33,486 nt of DNA from Acidobacteriota bacterium (GTDB lineage Bacteria > Acidobacteriota > Thermoanaerobaculia > Multivoradales > J023). Made by a program: the position numbers and the translations under genes. The notes under the pieces were generated by a model. That model did not search any database. It was given only the letters and a program-made list of their open reading frames with translations, and was not told where the DNA came from. The stretch spans positions 1 through 33,486 of the forward strand of contig JAJCXO010000244.1 of the NCBI GenBank assembly GCA_029263395.1, written 5' to 3'. The first letter of the stretch is position 1; the number at the start of each line of letters is the position of its first letter. Of the stretch, positions 1 to 8,292 are shown one piece after another.

Positions 1-18
1 CGGTTGTCTACCCTATCG

Positions 19-35
19 GGGTCGAAAATCGACCC
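19..35. terminator. Perfect 7-bp hairpin after the transposase stop
   Basis: GGGTCGA (19-25), a loop of three A, then TCGACCC (29-35). It lies 11 bases past the transposase stop on the minus strand. No clear U-tract follows, so it could be a terminator or a subterminal hairpin recognised by the HUH transposase. Confidence 0.35.
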
Positions 36-45
36 GTCAGCAGGC

Positions 46-1071
46 TCAGTTAGTCGCTGGTGCCCACGCCACCCAACGTGCGGCGCCGCCGGCGTCGGCA
101 AGCGGATCGATAGCGTCGCCAATACGGACGAAGGGAAGGCAAGGTGGGAAGCTGTATTTAGGGAAGATTGCTTCGGTAACCCGTCCGAGTTTCACTTTGA
201 GTGATGCCTCGCGAAACATTCCGACGAAGGCCCGGTAGGCGCCTTTCATGCGGTCACGCATTTCCCTACTGGCGGCGTGGCATAACGGTTTGGGTGAGCG
301 CTTGTTGTGGACGGAACGAGCGAAGGGGTCCTGGTTGCGGATGGCGTCCATACCTAGAGCCTCGATGCCGAGCTCGGCGCGCTGCGCCGCAGCTTCAGTC
401 TCGATCTCGACGACCATCTCGGTCACGAGTTTGCGACGCCTGGCGAGGGGTAGGTCTTTCCAACAAGGCAGCGGTGCGAGCTGGACGGCATAGTGTTGCA
501 TGAAGGCACCGCGATCTATGGCTTCGACGGTGGTGCCGCGGCGGGCCGCTCGACGTTGAGCTTGACGTTGCGCTTCGTACGCTTTGGAACGTGCGTACCA
601 GACGCCTTGCATCGGCTTGCCATCCATCAAGGCCTCTGCACAGTGAAGGCCTTCCCAGTCGCGAACGCTGGCGACCAGGAATTCTTTGACGGTGTTGCTG
701 AGGACGTAGCGCAGGCGGCCGATCAGGGCCTCGTTTTCGGGACTGATCGGGATGAGGTGATACCGCTCGCGCCAGAAGGATCCACGCCAGCCGATGATGC
801 GACCGGCTTCCCGCGCCAAGTTGCTGTTGACGAAGGACATGAACTTGGCAAGCTGTTCAGCGTCTTCGGGGGTCAGAATCATGTGGTAATGCGAGGAAGT
901 CGCAACGACCGCATGAATCTTGACGGGATGCTTTTCTTGGGCTCGGCCAAGGATACCGACGAAGATGCGTCGGAACTGACTGGTAACGGGCAGCATGTAG
1001 AAGCCACAGATTGTGGATGTGGAGACTTCGACGCTCCATCCAGGTGGGATGTATCTCGGTCCTCGTGACAT
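46..1071 (-). CDS. REP-associated tyrosine transposase-like (Y1/HUH) protein
   Basis: A 341-residue protein of the Y1_Tnp (IS200/RAYT) superfamily, single-strand DNA transposases that act through one catalytic tyrosine. The HUH metal-binding motif is visible as HYHMIL near residues 62-67. The helix carrying the tyrosine is RLRYVLSNTVKEF, which matches the usual Y-[IV]-x-x-N-x-V pattern of this family. The N-terminus (RGPRYIPPG) is also typical. The chain is longer than IS200 TnpA (about 150 residues), and the extra C-terminal 180 residues are basic and unassigned, as in RAYT-type domesticated transposases. No second transposase gene or clear IS ends accompany it. The spacer upstream is full of palindromic repeats, which fits a RAYT acting on REP elements. 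The call is firm at superfamily level; the RAYT subclass is inferred. Confidence 0.85.
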   Translation of the reverse strand: MSRGPRYIPPGWSVEVSTSTICGFYMLPVTSQFRRIFVGILGRAQEKHPVKIHAVVATSSHYHMILTPEDAEQLAKFMSFVNSNLAREAGRIIGWRGSFWRERYHLIPISPENEALIGRLRYVLSNTVKEFLVASVRDWEGLHCAEALMDGKPMQGVWYARSKAYEAQRQAQRRAARRGTTVEAIDRGAFMQHYAVQLAPLPCWKDLPLARRRKLVTEMVVEIETEAAAQRAELGIEALGMDAIRNQDPFARSVHNKRSPKPLCHAASREMRDRMKGAYRAFVGMFREASLKVKLGRVTEAIFPKYSFPPCLPFVRIGDAIDPLADAGGAARWVAWAPATN

Positions 1072-1116
1072 AGGGTGTTCTCCCGAAAGTCAGCGCCTTG
1101 GAGTTCGAGGGAGCCT

Positions 1117-1135
1117 CCGCGGCCACGCGCCGCGG
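1117..1135. repeat. GC-rich hairpin upstream of the transposase
   Basis: CCGCGGC (1117-1123), a 5-base loop, then GCCGCGG (1129-1135): a perfect 7-bp stem, 46 bases upstream of the transposase start. HUH transposases bind hairpins, so this is a candidate target or end, though its sequence differs from the hairpin at 19-35. I see nothing else in 1136-1319. Confidence 0.35.
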
Positions 1136-1319
1136 GCCCCTCTCATCTTTCGGAGCTGGTTTCTCGAGACATCGGAGGCTGGCGACGGTTGGTCGCAAGC
1201 GCACTCGGTGCCTACACCCCTATAAAGACGCAAAAGAGCTCTCCGATCTTTTGGGCTAGGCGAAAATCGTTATCGCCGATTGGAAAAGGCTGGCGCTCTG
1301 TTCTCGGCCTCGTGACCTC

Positions 1320-1532
1320 GTAACCGACACGGCTGGCACCCAAGCCCCTGCGTAACCGACACGGCTGGCACCCAAGCTCCTGTTCCGCGGTGGCATTGAC
1401 ACCGCAACCGAAACGGCCGGCACCGTGGCATTGGTGGCATTGAAACCGTGACCGACACGGCCGGCACCGTGGCATTGGTGGCATTGCACCGTGACCGACA
1501 CGTGACCGACACGGCCGGCACCGTGGCATTGG
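1320..1532. repeat. Nested tandem palindromic repeats (REP-like array)
   Basis: This spacer between the transposase start and the SecA-like stop holds two kinds of unit. Two near-identical 32-bp units start at 1320 and 1352 (core GTAACCGACACGGCTGGCAC). Three exact copies of a 22-bp block then start at 1413, 1457 and 1511, preceded by GTGACCGACACGG-type sequence. The copies are 44 and 54 bases apart; the extra 10 come from a partial duplication at 1491-1502. Each block can fold: CACGG pairs with CCGTG on either side of CCGGCA, and the upstream CCGTG pairs with CACGG. Spacing is irregular and there are no unique spacers, so it is not a CRISPR array. Position next to a RAYT-like gene suggests a REP cluster. 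Confidence 0.7.
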
Positions 1533-1568
1533 TTGGGAGATGAGAAACGGGTTCTGGCTGCAATCAGT

Positions 1569-4028
1569 CTAGTCCCGGTTGCGACGTGCTCGTTTGCGGT
1601 AATGCCGGTCGACGAGACCCCACAGAATTAGCAGCGGACCGACCATCACGGCTGCCGCCATTGCCATAGTGCTGTTCCCGGGTCCGGTCAGCATCCGTCC
1701 GAGCTGATTGCGGAAGGGGTCGTCGCTGATGATGTAGGTCCAGGTTGACGCTGGGCCTTCGAGGCCCAACTCGTTGAGCTCGAGCCGACGACCTTGGGCG
1801 ACGACCCGGTCCAACGCCGCGAGCACCGCTGCGTCGACTTGCGGTTGGATGTTGTGGAAAGACTCGGCGGTCTTCAGCTGGAAGACGGTGAGCGGATCTT
1901 CGCCACTGAGACTGACTAAATGGATACCCTCGCGCAGACTCGCGACGAGGGCCAAGTGCTCTGTCCAGGTGCGATCGATATGAAACAAGGTGATTGCGGT
2001 TTCGGCGCGAACCACTTCAGCCTCGCCGACGGCGTTGATCAATTCGGCGTAACGTTGGGGCTGTCGACGCCACCCGGTCGGGCGGGAACCGAGCAACAGG
2101 TCTTGGCGCTTTCCATGTACCTTACGTCGCTGATCCTCGATCGGCGTCGCATAACGCCACAAGGTGCGCCTGATCTCGCGGTTCTGACCTTCGATGATGC
2201 GTTGTGCTCGTGCCACCTCTCGGCGCACGATCGGATTTTCGATCGCCGCCAGCTGTTCCTTTGGCATCAACTTGGGCGGAATCAGGTCGCGGATGCCGTA
2301 TCGGGCTAGCAATGGATCTTCGAGGCATACGAAGAAGCACGAGGCGCCGGGATCGCCTTGGCGTCCGGCCCGCCCACGGAGTTGCAGGTCGATGCGTAGG
2401 CTCTCGTGGCGGTTGGTGCCGATCACATAGAGCCCGCCGAGAGCGACCACCTGGTCACGATCCGCTTCGTCTTCGCCACCGAGACGAATGTCGGTGCCCC
2501 GCCCGGCCATGTTGGTGGAGATGGTCACCGCGCCGAGAGCTCCAGCGTTGGCGATCACGGTGGCTTCGTCGGCATCGTGTTTGGCGTTCAAGACTTGGCA
2601 AGGCACCGACAAGAGGCTGGCTAGATGTTCGGATTCAGCCACCGACAAGGTGCCGACGAGCACGGGTCGACCAGTGGCATGGGTACGCTCGATCTCTGCT
2701 ACCAGGGAATCTAATTTGGCAGCATGATGGGTGAAGATCCGGTCCGGTTGGTCGTCGCGGATCATCGGCTGATGAGTGGGAATCACTACAACTCCGAGAT
2801 CGTAGAGCTCGAATAGCTCTTCGGCCGCGGTTTGGGCGGTGCCGGTCATACCGCACAAGCGCGAATAACCCGCCAGCAGGTGCTCGAGGGTGATCGAACC
2901 CAGGATCTGGCCGTCGGCGCCACGCTCGAGACCTTCCTTGGCTTCCAAGGCGGCTTGCAGCCCATCCGGCCAGTTGCGATCGTCCGCCACTCGGCCGGTG
3001 AACTCGTCCACCAGCTCGATGTGGCGATCACGGACGATGTAGTCGACGTCACGCCGGAGCAGGGTTTGGGCGTGGAGCGCACAGTTGAGCTCGGTCAGCA
3101 GCGCCAGGTTGTCCTCCGCCAGGAGGTTGCCGCAGCCGAGCTCGCGTTCGACTCGTTCGTAACCCTGCTCGGTGAGTTCGACGTTGCGGCTGTATTCTTC
3201 GATCGTGAAGTCGACTCCCGGCTCGAGACGGCGGGCCAGGTCGGCGAGGTGAACTGCGGCGGCAGCTTCGCGTTCGACGCTGCCGGCCAGCACCAAGGGG
3301 ACTCGGGCTTCGTCGATCAGGATCGAATCCGCCTCGTCGACTAAGGCAGAATGAAACGGACGGTGAACAAGATCGGTGGTGGTTGTGCACCTGAGATCCC
3401 GTAGGAAGTCGAATCCCGCTTCCTTGGCGGTGACGTAGGTGATGTCGGCACGGTATGCCGCGCGACGTTGCTCTGGCGTCATGCCTTCCTGCACCCAGCC
3501 GACGGTGAGGCCGAGGAGGCGATAGATCGCCCCCATCCATTCGGCATCGCGCCGCGCCAGATAGTCGTTGAAGGTCAATACATGTACACCATGGCTGGTG
3601 AGGGCGTTGAGGTAGGCGGGCAGGGTAGCCGCCAACGTTTTGCCTTCGCCGGTCTGCATCTCGATCACCTTGCCACGATGCAACGCCACCGCCGCCACCA
3701 TCTGCACGTCGAAGGGACGCATCGCGACGGTGCGGGCAGCCGTCTCGCACACCAGTGCGTAAGCCCGAGGGAGCAGCACTTCGAGGTGTTCACCGTTGAT
3801 GGGTGGCGCGTCCTGTGACCACGCCTCGCGGGCCTCAGCGATCAGTTCGCGGGAGCGGGCGAGGAGATCCGCATCGGAGTTATGGGTGAGTTCCTTGCCG
3901 TAGCGTTTTATCTCGGCGAGGGGAGCAGCGTAAGGGCGCAGGTCGAATTCGGTCGTCGAGCCACGCAACTGGGCGAGGCGCTGTTGCCAGCTGAGTGAGG
4001 GGGGGTGGTTTAGGGAAGGGCGGGGCAT
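1569..4028 (-). CDS. SecA-like preprotein translocase ATPase with C-terminal membrane anchor
   Basis: An 819-residue SecA-family ATPase, the motor that drives proteins through SecYEG. Visible motifs: Walker A MQTGEGKT (124-131); Walker B and switch VDEADSILIDEAR (230-242), where housekeeping SecA has VDEVDS; a preprotein cross-linking region around 250-370; then GMTGTA, NMAGRGTDIRLGG and QLRGRAGRQGDPG of the second nucleotide-binding domain. The protein is shorter than usual SecA (about 850-950). It lacks the cysteine/histidine zinc tail that binds SecB, and instead ends with a hydrophobic segment of about 20 residues (MAMAAAVMVGPLLILWG) and a basic tail. It is therefore probably an accessory, membrane-anchored SecA paralogue rather than the housekeeping copy. 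An AGGAGA ribosome binding site lies at 4034-4039, five bases from the ATG. Confidence 0.88.
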   Translation of the reverse strand: MPRPSLNHPPSLSWQQRLAQLRGSTTEFDLRPYAAPLAEIKRYGKELTHNSDADLLARSRELIAEAREAWSQDAPPINGEHLEVLLPRAYALVCETAARTVAMRPFDVQMVAAVALHRGKVIEMQTGEGKTLAATLPAYLNALTSHGVHVLTFNDYLARRDAEWMGAIYRLLGLTVGWVQEGMTPEQRRAAYRADITYVTAKEAGFDFLRDLRCTTTTDLVHRPFHSALVDEADSILIDEARVPLVLAGSVEREAAAAVHLADLARRLEPGVDFTIEEYSRNVELTEQGYERVERELGCGNLLAEDNLALLTELNCALHAQTLLRRDVDYIVRDRHIELVDEFTGRVADDRNWPDGLQAALEAKEGLERGADGQILGSITLEHLLAGYSRLCGMTGTAQTAAEELFELYDLGVVVIPTHQPMIRDDQPDRIFTHHAAKLDSLVAEIERTHATGRPVLVGTLSVAESEHLASLLSVPCQVLNAKHDADEATVIANAGALGAVTISTNMAGRGTDIRLGGEDEADRDQVVALGGLYVIGTNRHESLRIDLQLRGRAGRQGDPGASCFFVCLEDPLLARYGIRDLIPPKLMPKEQLAAIENPIVRREVARAQRIIEGQNREIRRTLWRYATPIEDQRRKVHGKRQDLLLGSRPTGWRRQPQRYAELINAVGEAEVVRAETAITLFHIDRTWTEHLALVASLREGIHLVSLSGEDPLTVFQLKTAESFHNIQPQVDAAVLAALDRVVAQGRRLELNELGLEGPASTWTYIISDDPFRNQLGRMLTGPGNSTMAMAAAVMVGPLLILWGLVDRHYRKRARRNRD

Positions 4029-4172
4029 GAGATTCTCCTACGATCGTTGGCTTGCCTCGATGGCGCCAGGACACAAGGGGTTTTGACCCTTCGCCGAGGC
4101 GCGAAACTTTCGAGGTTCGATAGATGCGATACCGGACTAGTGCACGGCGGGTTGACCGAACGCATCAACTCA

Positions 4173-4195
4173 CTCCGGCTATTCAATAGCTGGAG
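4173..4195. terminator. 11-bp hairpin downstream of the small exported gene
   Basis: CTCCGGCTATT (4173-4183), one C, then AATAGCTGGAG (4185-4195), with one G-T wobble. It lies about 30 bases past the stop of the small minus-strand gene and upstream of the SecA-like gene. There is no strong U-tract. It may be a terminator or an operator for the SecA-like gene. Confidence 0.35.
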
Positions 4196-4227
4196 CCGGT
4201 TGACGACCTGCGAAAGGGGGCCGAGAA

Positions 4228-4485
4228 CTAGGCCGGTGGGCCGCGGGAGAGGTGGACAGACGCAGCAACGAAGCGGATCGCCGTGGCCGGTGCATCCCTT
4301 AAACGGTTGGTCACCACGAGCAACGGCAGGTCGCCGAGAGGGAGATCTACAGGCAGGATCTCGAGCTGGCAGAAGTCGGCAGGGTGGTCCGCGTTGGCCT
4401 GCAGCGGGACCGTTAGCCCGGTGCTGTGGACGAGAAAAGCCGTGAGGGCGCACAGCCCGACGATCTTCGTCCAGGGGTTGCTCAT
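4228..4485 (-). CDS. Small exported protein, unknown function
   Basis: An 85-residue protein starting MSNPWTKIVGLCALTAFLVH. It has a short basic n-region, a hydrophobic core and a likely signal-peptidase region before residue 30 (VPLQANADH). The mature part is only about 55 residues, with one cysteine and no family I recognise. I chose the ATG at 4483-4485 because it puts the signal peptide at the very N-terminus; another ATG lies six codons upstream. A weak GAG-type ribosome binding site precedes it. It is on the same strand as, and about 200 bases upstream of, the SecA-like gene. A functional link to that gene is a guess from position only. It could also be a chance frame. Confidence 0.45.
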   Translation of the reverse strand: MSNPWTKIVGLCALTAFLVHSTGLTVPLQANADHPADFCQLEILPVDLPLGDLPLLVVTNRLRDAPATAIRFVAASVHLSRGPPA

Positions 4486-4685
4486 GGTGACATCTCGCCG
4501 CATGGTACTTTACCGTCTACCATAAAATCGTAACACGTCGGGGACCTGCCGTCCCTCCGTCCCGACCCCCAGTCCCGGCGTTTGACCCCTTCTGAGGTGA
4601 GGCGGCAGCGGGCCAGGTGGTATCTTCACGCCGTGCTCGCCGCCAGTAGCACCAAGATCTCGGAGCTCTTCCCGGAGGATAGGAC

Positions 4686-5258
4686 ATGCACCCTAAGACA
4701 TCACACCATCCAACCTCAGTCTTTCGACCCATTGTTGGGTTGCTGGCGGTTCTCCTGTTGGCGACGCTGGGCGCAGTGAGCCTGGCATCAACAGCGCCAT
4801 CCGATTCACCTCCGGACTCTGAGGGTCCGAAGACCGGGGCGACTGAGTCGACCGAGGCTTCGGCTGTGCAAACCGTACCCGCACCGGCAGGTTGGCGGGT
4901 TTATGTTGATCCGGAAACCGGTGAACTGACCTCGACCCCGAGTCCGCAACAGAAGCGAGCCGTTGCCGAGGGCCTCGAAGCGCCTCTGGCACGGTCCAGC
5001 GAGGGGCTGGAGATTTTCGAGCTCACCCGCGGCGGGCGTGGCGTGAACTTACAAAATAGGTTCCAGAGTGCGCTCCGGGTGCGGGTAGGGGAGGACGGCA
5101 AGATGGAGATGCACTGTGTTGATGCTGAACACTCAACCTTCGGTGAGCATCAACACGAGCACCCTGAAGGCGAGCACCCTGATCCCGCGACCGGCGCCGC
5201 GTCACCGACGCCACCGGTGCAGCCGGTCACCACCACCGAGACTTGGGTGGAGCGCTAG
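4686..5258 (+). CDS. Exported His-rich protein, unknown function
   Basis: A 190-residue protein with an N-terminal hydrophobic stretch (GLLAVLLLATLGAVSLA, about 18-34) that reads as a signal peptide or anchor. A Ser/Pro/Glu-rich linker follows, then a compact conserved-looking region with GWRVYVDPETGELTSTP and RGVNLQNRFQSALRV. The C-terminus is rich in histidine and glutamate (GEHQHEHPEGEHPDP), which could bind metal. A clear GGAGG ribosome binding site lies at 4674-4678, seven bases from the ATG. The stop is one base from the start of the next gene, which encodes an HExxH secreted protein, so the two are almost certainly co-translated. A role as metal donor, inhibitor or secretion partner for that protein is possible but unproven. 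I do not recognise a named family. Confidence 0.8.
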   Translation: MHPKTSHHPTSVFRPIVGLLAVLLLATLGAVSLASTAPSDSPPDSEGPKTGATESTEASAVQTVPAPAGWRVYVDPETGELTSTPSPQQKRAVAEGLEAPLARSSEGLEIFELTRGGRGVNLQNRFQSALRVRVGEDGKMEMHCVDAEHSTFGEHQHEHPEGEHPDPATGAASPTPPVQPVTTTETWVER

Positions 5259-5259
5259 C

Positions 5260-8193
5260 ATGGGCCGTTGCAACCTGCTCCTTCTACGTTCTGTGCTGAT
5301 TGCGGCCGTACTGGTCGCGGCCGTGACCGCCAACCCCATCGCCGCGGTGCCAGTGAATGGCTCGGTGGGGGTAGATCCCAACAACCTAGCGGGGGTCGAC
5401 GGCAGTGGCCGGGTGTTGCTTTACACCCCAAATCCTCTCGAGCCTGGGTCTTCGGTTTCACACTTTGACAGCTCGGCATTTCCCGATCTGTTGATGGAAC
5501 CTTCGAACAGCTCGGGACTCGCCTTCCAACAACTCGACCTCACCGTCTTCCAAATGCGTGACATCGGTTGGCGAGGCGGCAGTTCGACGGTCACGATGCG
5601 GATCCAAGATGCGGCTGGCCAGGGGTTCAACGACCCTGCCTTAGGTGCTCAACGACGGGCGGCGGTGCAGAACGCGCTGGCGGTGTGGGCAAGTCGGCTC
5701 GGCAGCTCGGTCGAGATCAATGTCAACGTGGCCTTCGAGAGCCTGGAGTGTGGCAATGGTACTGGCGTACTGGCCCAGGCAGGGGCTCGTTTCTTGTTCG
5801 AGAGTTTTGCCGGGGCTCCGGTCCCTGGCACTTGGTACCACGGTGCCTTGGCGGAATCACTGTCCGGTCAGAACCTGAGCCTGGAAGACGATACCAATCC
5901 CAACTCCGGTGATTTGTCGCTGACCTTCAACAGCCAGATCGACAGTGCCTGCCTGGGAGCCGGCTCGCGTTATTATTATGGTCTCAACGGCAATGTGCCG
6001 GCCAACCAGATCAGTTTCGTCAACGTCGCCCTGCACGAGCTGGGTCATGGTCTCGGTTTCTCGACCTTCGCCAATTCGTCGACCGGTGGCCTATTCCTGG
6101 GGCAACCTGATATCTACAGTCGATTCATCTTCGACAACACCCGCGGTACCACCTGGAACAATCTGACCAACGGCCAGCGGCAAGCCTCGGCGATCAACAG
6201 CGGGCGGGTGGCCTGGAGTGGCAACCAAGTTCGATCGCAGGCCAGCAACTTTCTCAGCGGCCGGCCGGCGTTGACGATCACCGCCCCAGCGTCGATCGCG
6301 GGAGCTTACACGGCGGGTGTGGCCAACTTTGGACCACCGTTGGCGACGCCCGGGCTCAGTGGCGCCCTGGTGGAGGCCTTCGACGGCACCTCGTCACCGC
6401 GGTTGCTGTGCAGTCCGGCGGTCAACGGCAGCGAGATTGCTGGCAAGATTGCGCTGGTTGACCGTGGCACCTGTAACTTCACGGTGAAGGTCAAGAACGC
6501 ACAAAATGCGGGAGCGATTGCCGTGGTCATCGCCAACAACGTCGCCGGGGATCCACCAGGGATGAATGGCGATGACAACACCATCGTCATTCCTTCGATC
6601 AGTCTTAGCCAATCCGATGGCGCCTTAATCCGGGCGACCCTGGCCGAGATTGCCGATCCCGGCACGCTGGCCTTCGACGCCGCAACCTTTACCGTCGACG
6701 AGGCAGCGGGTACCGCCACCGTGACCGTGCGGCGTGGCGGTGGCACCGATGGCACGGTGCGTGTCGACGTTGTCACCAGCGACGGCAGCGCCACCGCTGG
6801 TGACGATTACCAAGCCGCGGCGGGGGGCGTCACGTTCAACGATGGCCAAGGCGGCACGCGGACCTTCGGCCTGACGATCTTGGATGACTTCGACACCGAA
6901 GGTGATGAAACCATCGGCTTGACCCTGGCCAATCCCACCGGGGGCGCTACCCTCGGGACGCCAAACGAGGCCGTGCTTTCCATTATCGACGACGACCTCA
7001 ATCCTGCTGGGGCTATTGCCTTTACGGCGGCGGTGTTCCAAGTGAACGAGGGCGGCGGTAACGCAGCTATCACCGTCGAGCGTCAGGGAGGGACCTTGGG
7101 GGCGGTGAGTGTCGACGTCGCAACCGGTGGCGGCAGCGCCACGGCCGGAGAGGACTACCAGACAGTGATGACGACGGTCGCTTTTGCCGACGGCGAGGGC
7201 GGTACCAAGGCTTTCGACGTTCCGATCTTCGACGACGATCTCGAAGAGTTGCTCGAAACCTTCGGTGTGGCGTTGTCGAATCCCGCCGGCGGAGTGGTGC
7301 TGGCGACGCCGTCGTCGACGATGGTCGAGATCTTCGACAACGAGCCGTGTCAGCCTTCCCAAACGCGACTGTGCCTCAACCAGGGGCGTTTTGCCGCTGA
7401 AGTCGCCTGGCGAGACTTTGCCGGCAATACCGGTTCGGGGCAAGTTGAACCCCTCGACTCTGACGACTCGGGACTGTTGTGGTTCTTTGATTCCGACAAT
7501 TTGGAGATGTTGGTCAAAGTGCTCGATGGATGCAGCATCACCAATCACTTCTGGGTCTTCGCGGCGGCGACCACCGACGTCGAATACACCCTGACGGTGA
7601 CCGACAAGATGACCGGCGCGACCAGCGTCTACACCAATCCGCTCGGTGTCTCGTCTGCCGCGATCACCGACACCGAAGCGTTTGCAACCTGTCCCGGCGG
7701 TGCAACCAGCGAGATCGTCTCAGGGGACACCGAGCCTGACTCGGCGGCGGCGTCCGAAGCGTCCCGGTGGCGAGATCTGGCAACTCAGGCCAGCCTCGAA
7801 CAGATCGCCCGCTTCGACACCCGTCTAACCAAGCAGGGCGCCTGCCAGGCCGACAACACCCACCTGTGTCTCAACCAAGGCCGTTTTCAGGTCGAGATCC
7901 AATGGATCGACTTTGTCGGTCAGGAGGGCCCCGGCCAGGTCGAGCCTTTGGCCTCGGACGATTCGGGATTGTTCTGGTTCTTTGACCCCAACAATCTCGA
8001 AGCCTTGGTCAAAGTGCTCAACGGTTGTGACATCAACAACCGCTATTGGGTGTTTGCGGCGGCGACCACCAATGTGGGATACACCCTGACCGTCACCGAC
8101 ACCCTCAATGGCGAAGTGCGCCGGTTCACCAACCCGCTGGGCGTGGCGTCCGCCGCAATCACAGACACCGATGCCTTCATGACCTGCCCGTAG
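5260..8193 (+). CDS. Secreted metallopeptidase-like protein with PA and two Calx-beta domains
   Basis: A 977-residue exported protein. I use the ATG at 5260, one base after the previous stop, because a signal peptide follows directly (NLLLLRSVLIAAVLVAAVTA); the longer open frame upstream lies inside the previous gene. Domain order: a peptidase-like region with HELGHGLGF (His259, Glu260, His263), the zinc-binding HExxH of metzincin/gluzincin-type enzymes; a PA domain at about 368-457 (LVDRGTCNF, KNAQNAGAIAVVIANN); two Calx-beta domains at about 471-577 and 586-694; and two copies of a C-terminal module at 697-811 and 862-977. PA domains often sit in secreted peptidases and contribute to substrate selection. 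The third zinc ligand is not obvious, so catalysis is likely rather than certain. The C-terminal module recurs in the protein at 16697-19486. Confidence 0.88.
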   Translation: MGRCNLLLLRSVLIAAVLVAAVTANPIAAVPVNGSVGVDPNNLAGVDGSGRVLLYTPNPLEPGSSVSHFDSSAFPDLLMEPSNSSGLAFQQLDLTVFQMRDIGWRGGSSTVTMRIQDAAGQGFNDPALGAQRRAAVQNALAVWASRLGSSVEINVNVAFESLECGNGTGVLAQAGARFLFESFAGAPVPGTWYHGALAESLSGQNLSLEDDTNPNSGDLSLTFNSQIDSACLGAGSRYYYGLNGNVPANQISFVNVALHELGHGLGFSTFANSSTGGLFLGQPDIYSRFIFDNTRGTTWNNLTNGQRQASAINSGRVAWSGNQVRSQASNFLSGRPALTITAPASIAGAYTAGVANFGPPLATPGLSGALVEAFDGTSSPRLLCSPAVNGSEIAGKIALVDRGTCNFTVKVKNAQNAGAIAVVIANNVAGDPPGMNGDDNTIVIPSISLSQSDGALIRATLAEIADPGTLAFDAATFTVDEAAGTATVTVRRGGGTDGTVRVDVVTSDGSATAGDDYQAAAGGVTFNDGQGGTRTFGLTILDDFDTEGDETIGLTLANPTGGATLGTPNEAVLSIIDDDLNPAGAIAFTAAVFQVNEGGGNAAITVERQGGTLGAVSVDVATGGGSATAGEDYQTVMTTVAFADGEGGTKAFDVPIFDDDLEELLETFGVALSNPAGGVVLATPSSTMVEIFDNEPCQPSQTRLCLNQGRFAAEVAWRDFAGNTGSGQVEPLDSDDSGLLWFFDSDNLEMLVKVLDGCSITNHFWVFAAATTDVEYTLTVTDKMTGATSVYTNPLGVSSAAITDTEAFATCPGGATSEIVSGDTEPDSAAASEASRWRDLATQASLEQIARFDTRLTKQGACQADNTHLCLNQGRFQVEIQWIDFVGQEGPGQVEPLASDDSGLFWFFDPNNLEALVKVLNGCDINNRYWVFAAATTNVGYTLTVTDTLNGEVRRFTNPLGVASAAITDTDAFMTCP
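7348..8190 (+). repeat. Duplicated C-terminal module (two copies) in the PA/Calx-beta protein
   Basis: Copies start at 7348 and 7843. Each begins with a Cys followed by LCLNQGRF, has a central (S/G)LFWFFD or LLWFFD, then LVKVLDGC or LVKVLNGC, WVFAAATT, YTLTVTD, and ends with ITDT-AF-TCP. Four conserved cysteines per copy suggest two disulfides. The linker between copies is Ser/Ala/Glu-rich. Confidence 0.8.
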
Positions 8194-8276
8194 GGCGGAC
8201 TTCGTACGGGCGGACCTCGTGTCCGCCCGCATGGGCCCGGATTGTGACGTAGGGGCGGCCCTTGTGGCTGCCCGTT
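8190..8276. repeat. Two GTAG-headed REP-like palindromes
   Basis: The first unit begins with GTAG at 8190-8193, overlapping the stop of the secreted protein, and contains a perfect 9-bp stem CGGGCGGAC (8207-8215) and GTCCGCCCG (8221-8229) with a 5-base loop. The second begins with GTAG at 8249 and folds GGGCGGCC (8253-8260) against GGCTGCCC (8266-8273) with one wobble and loop CTTGT. A GTAG head followed by an imperfect palindrome is the hallmark of RAYT-associated REP elements. The first hairpin may also serve as terminator for the upstream gene. Confidence 0.65.
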
Positions 8277-8292
8277 TGGGCTCCGAGAGCGT

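Noticed and set aside
1320..1532. CRISPR array
   Set aside because: Repeat spacing is irregular (32, 44, 54), there are no unique spacers of constant length, and no cas genes lie nearby.
1212..1563. Minus-strand frames of 80-105 codons over the repeats
   Set aside because: They only translate the repeats in three overlapping frames, with no ribosome binding site or conserved sequence.
2204..3750. Long frames on both strands inside the SecA-like gene (up to 233 codons)
   Set aside because: The SecA frame carries all motifs of the family; the others are high-GC shadows rich in Arg, Pro and Ser.
4047..4453. Frames of 132 and 147 codons on opposite strands upstream of the SecA-like gene
   Set aside because: No signal, motif or ribosome binding site. 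The exported 85-residue frame overlapping them is the better candidate.
6625..7548. 307-codon minus-strand frame opposite the Calx-beta domains
   Set aside because: It is antisense to a gene with clear domains and shows no recognisable family; His/Asp/Arg-rich shadow.
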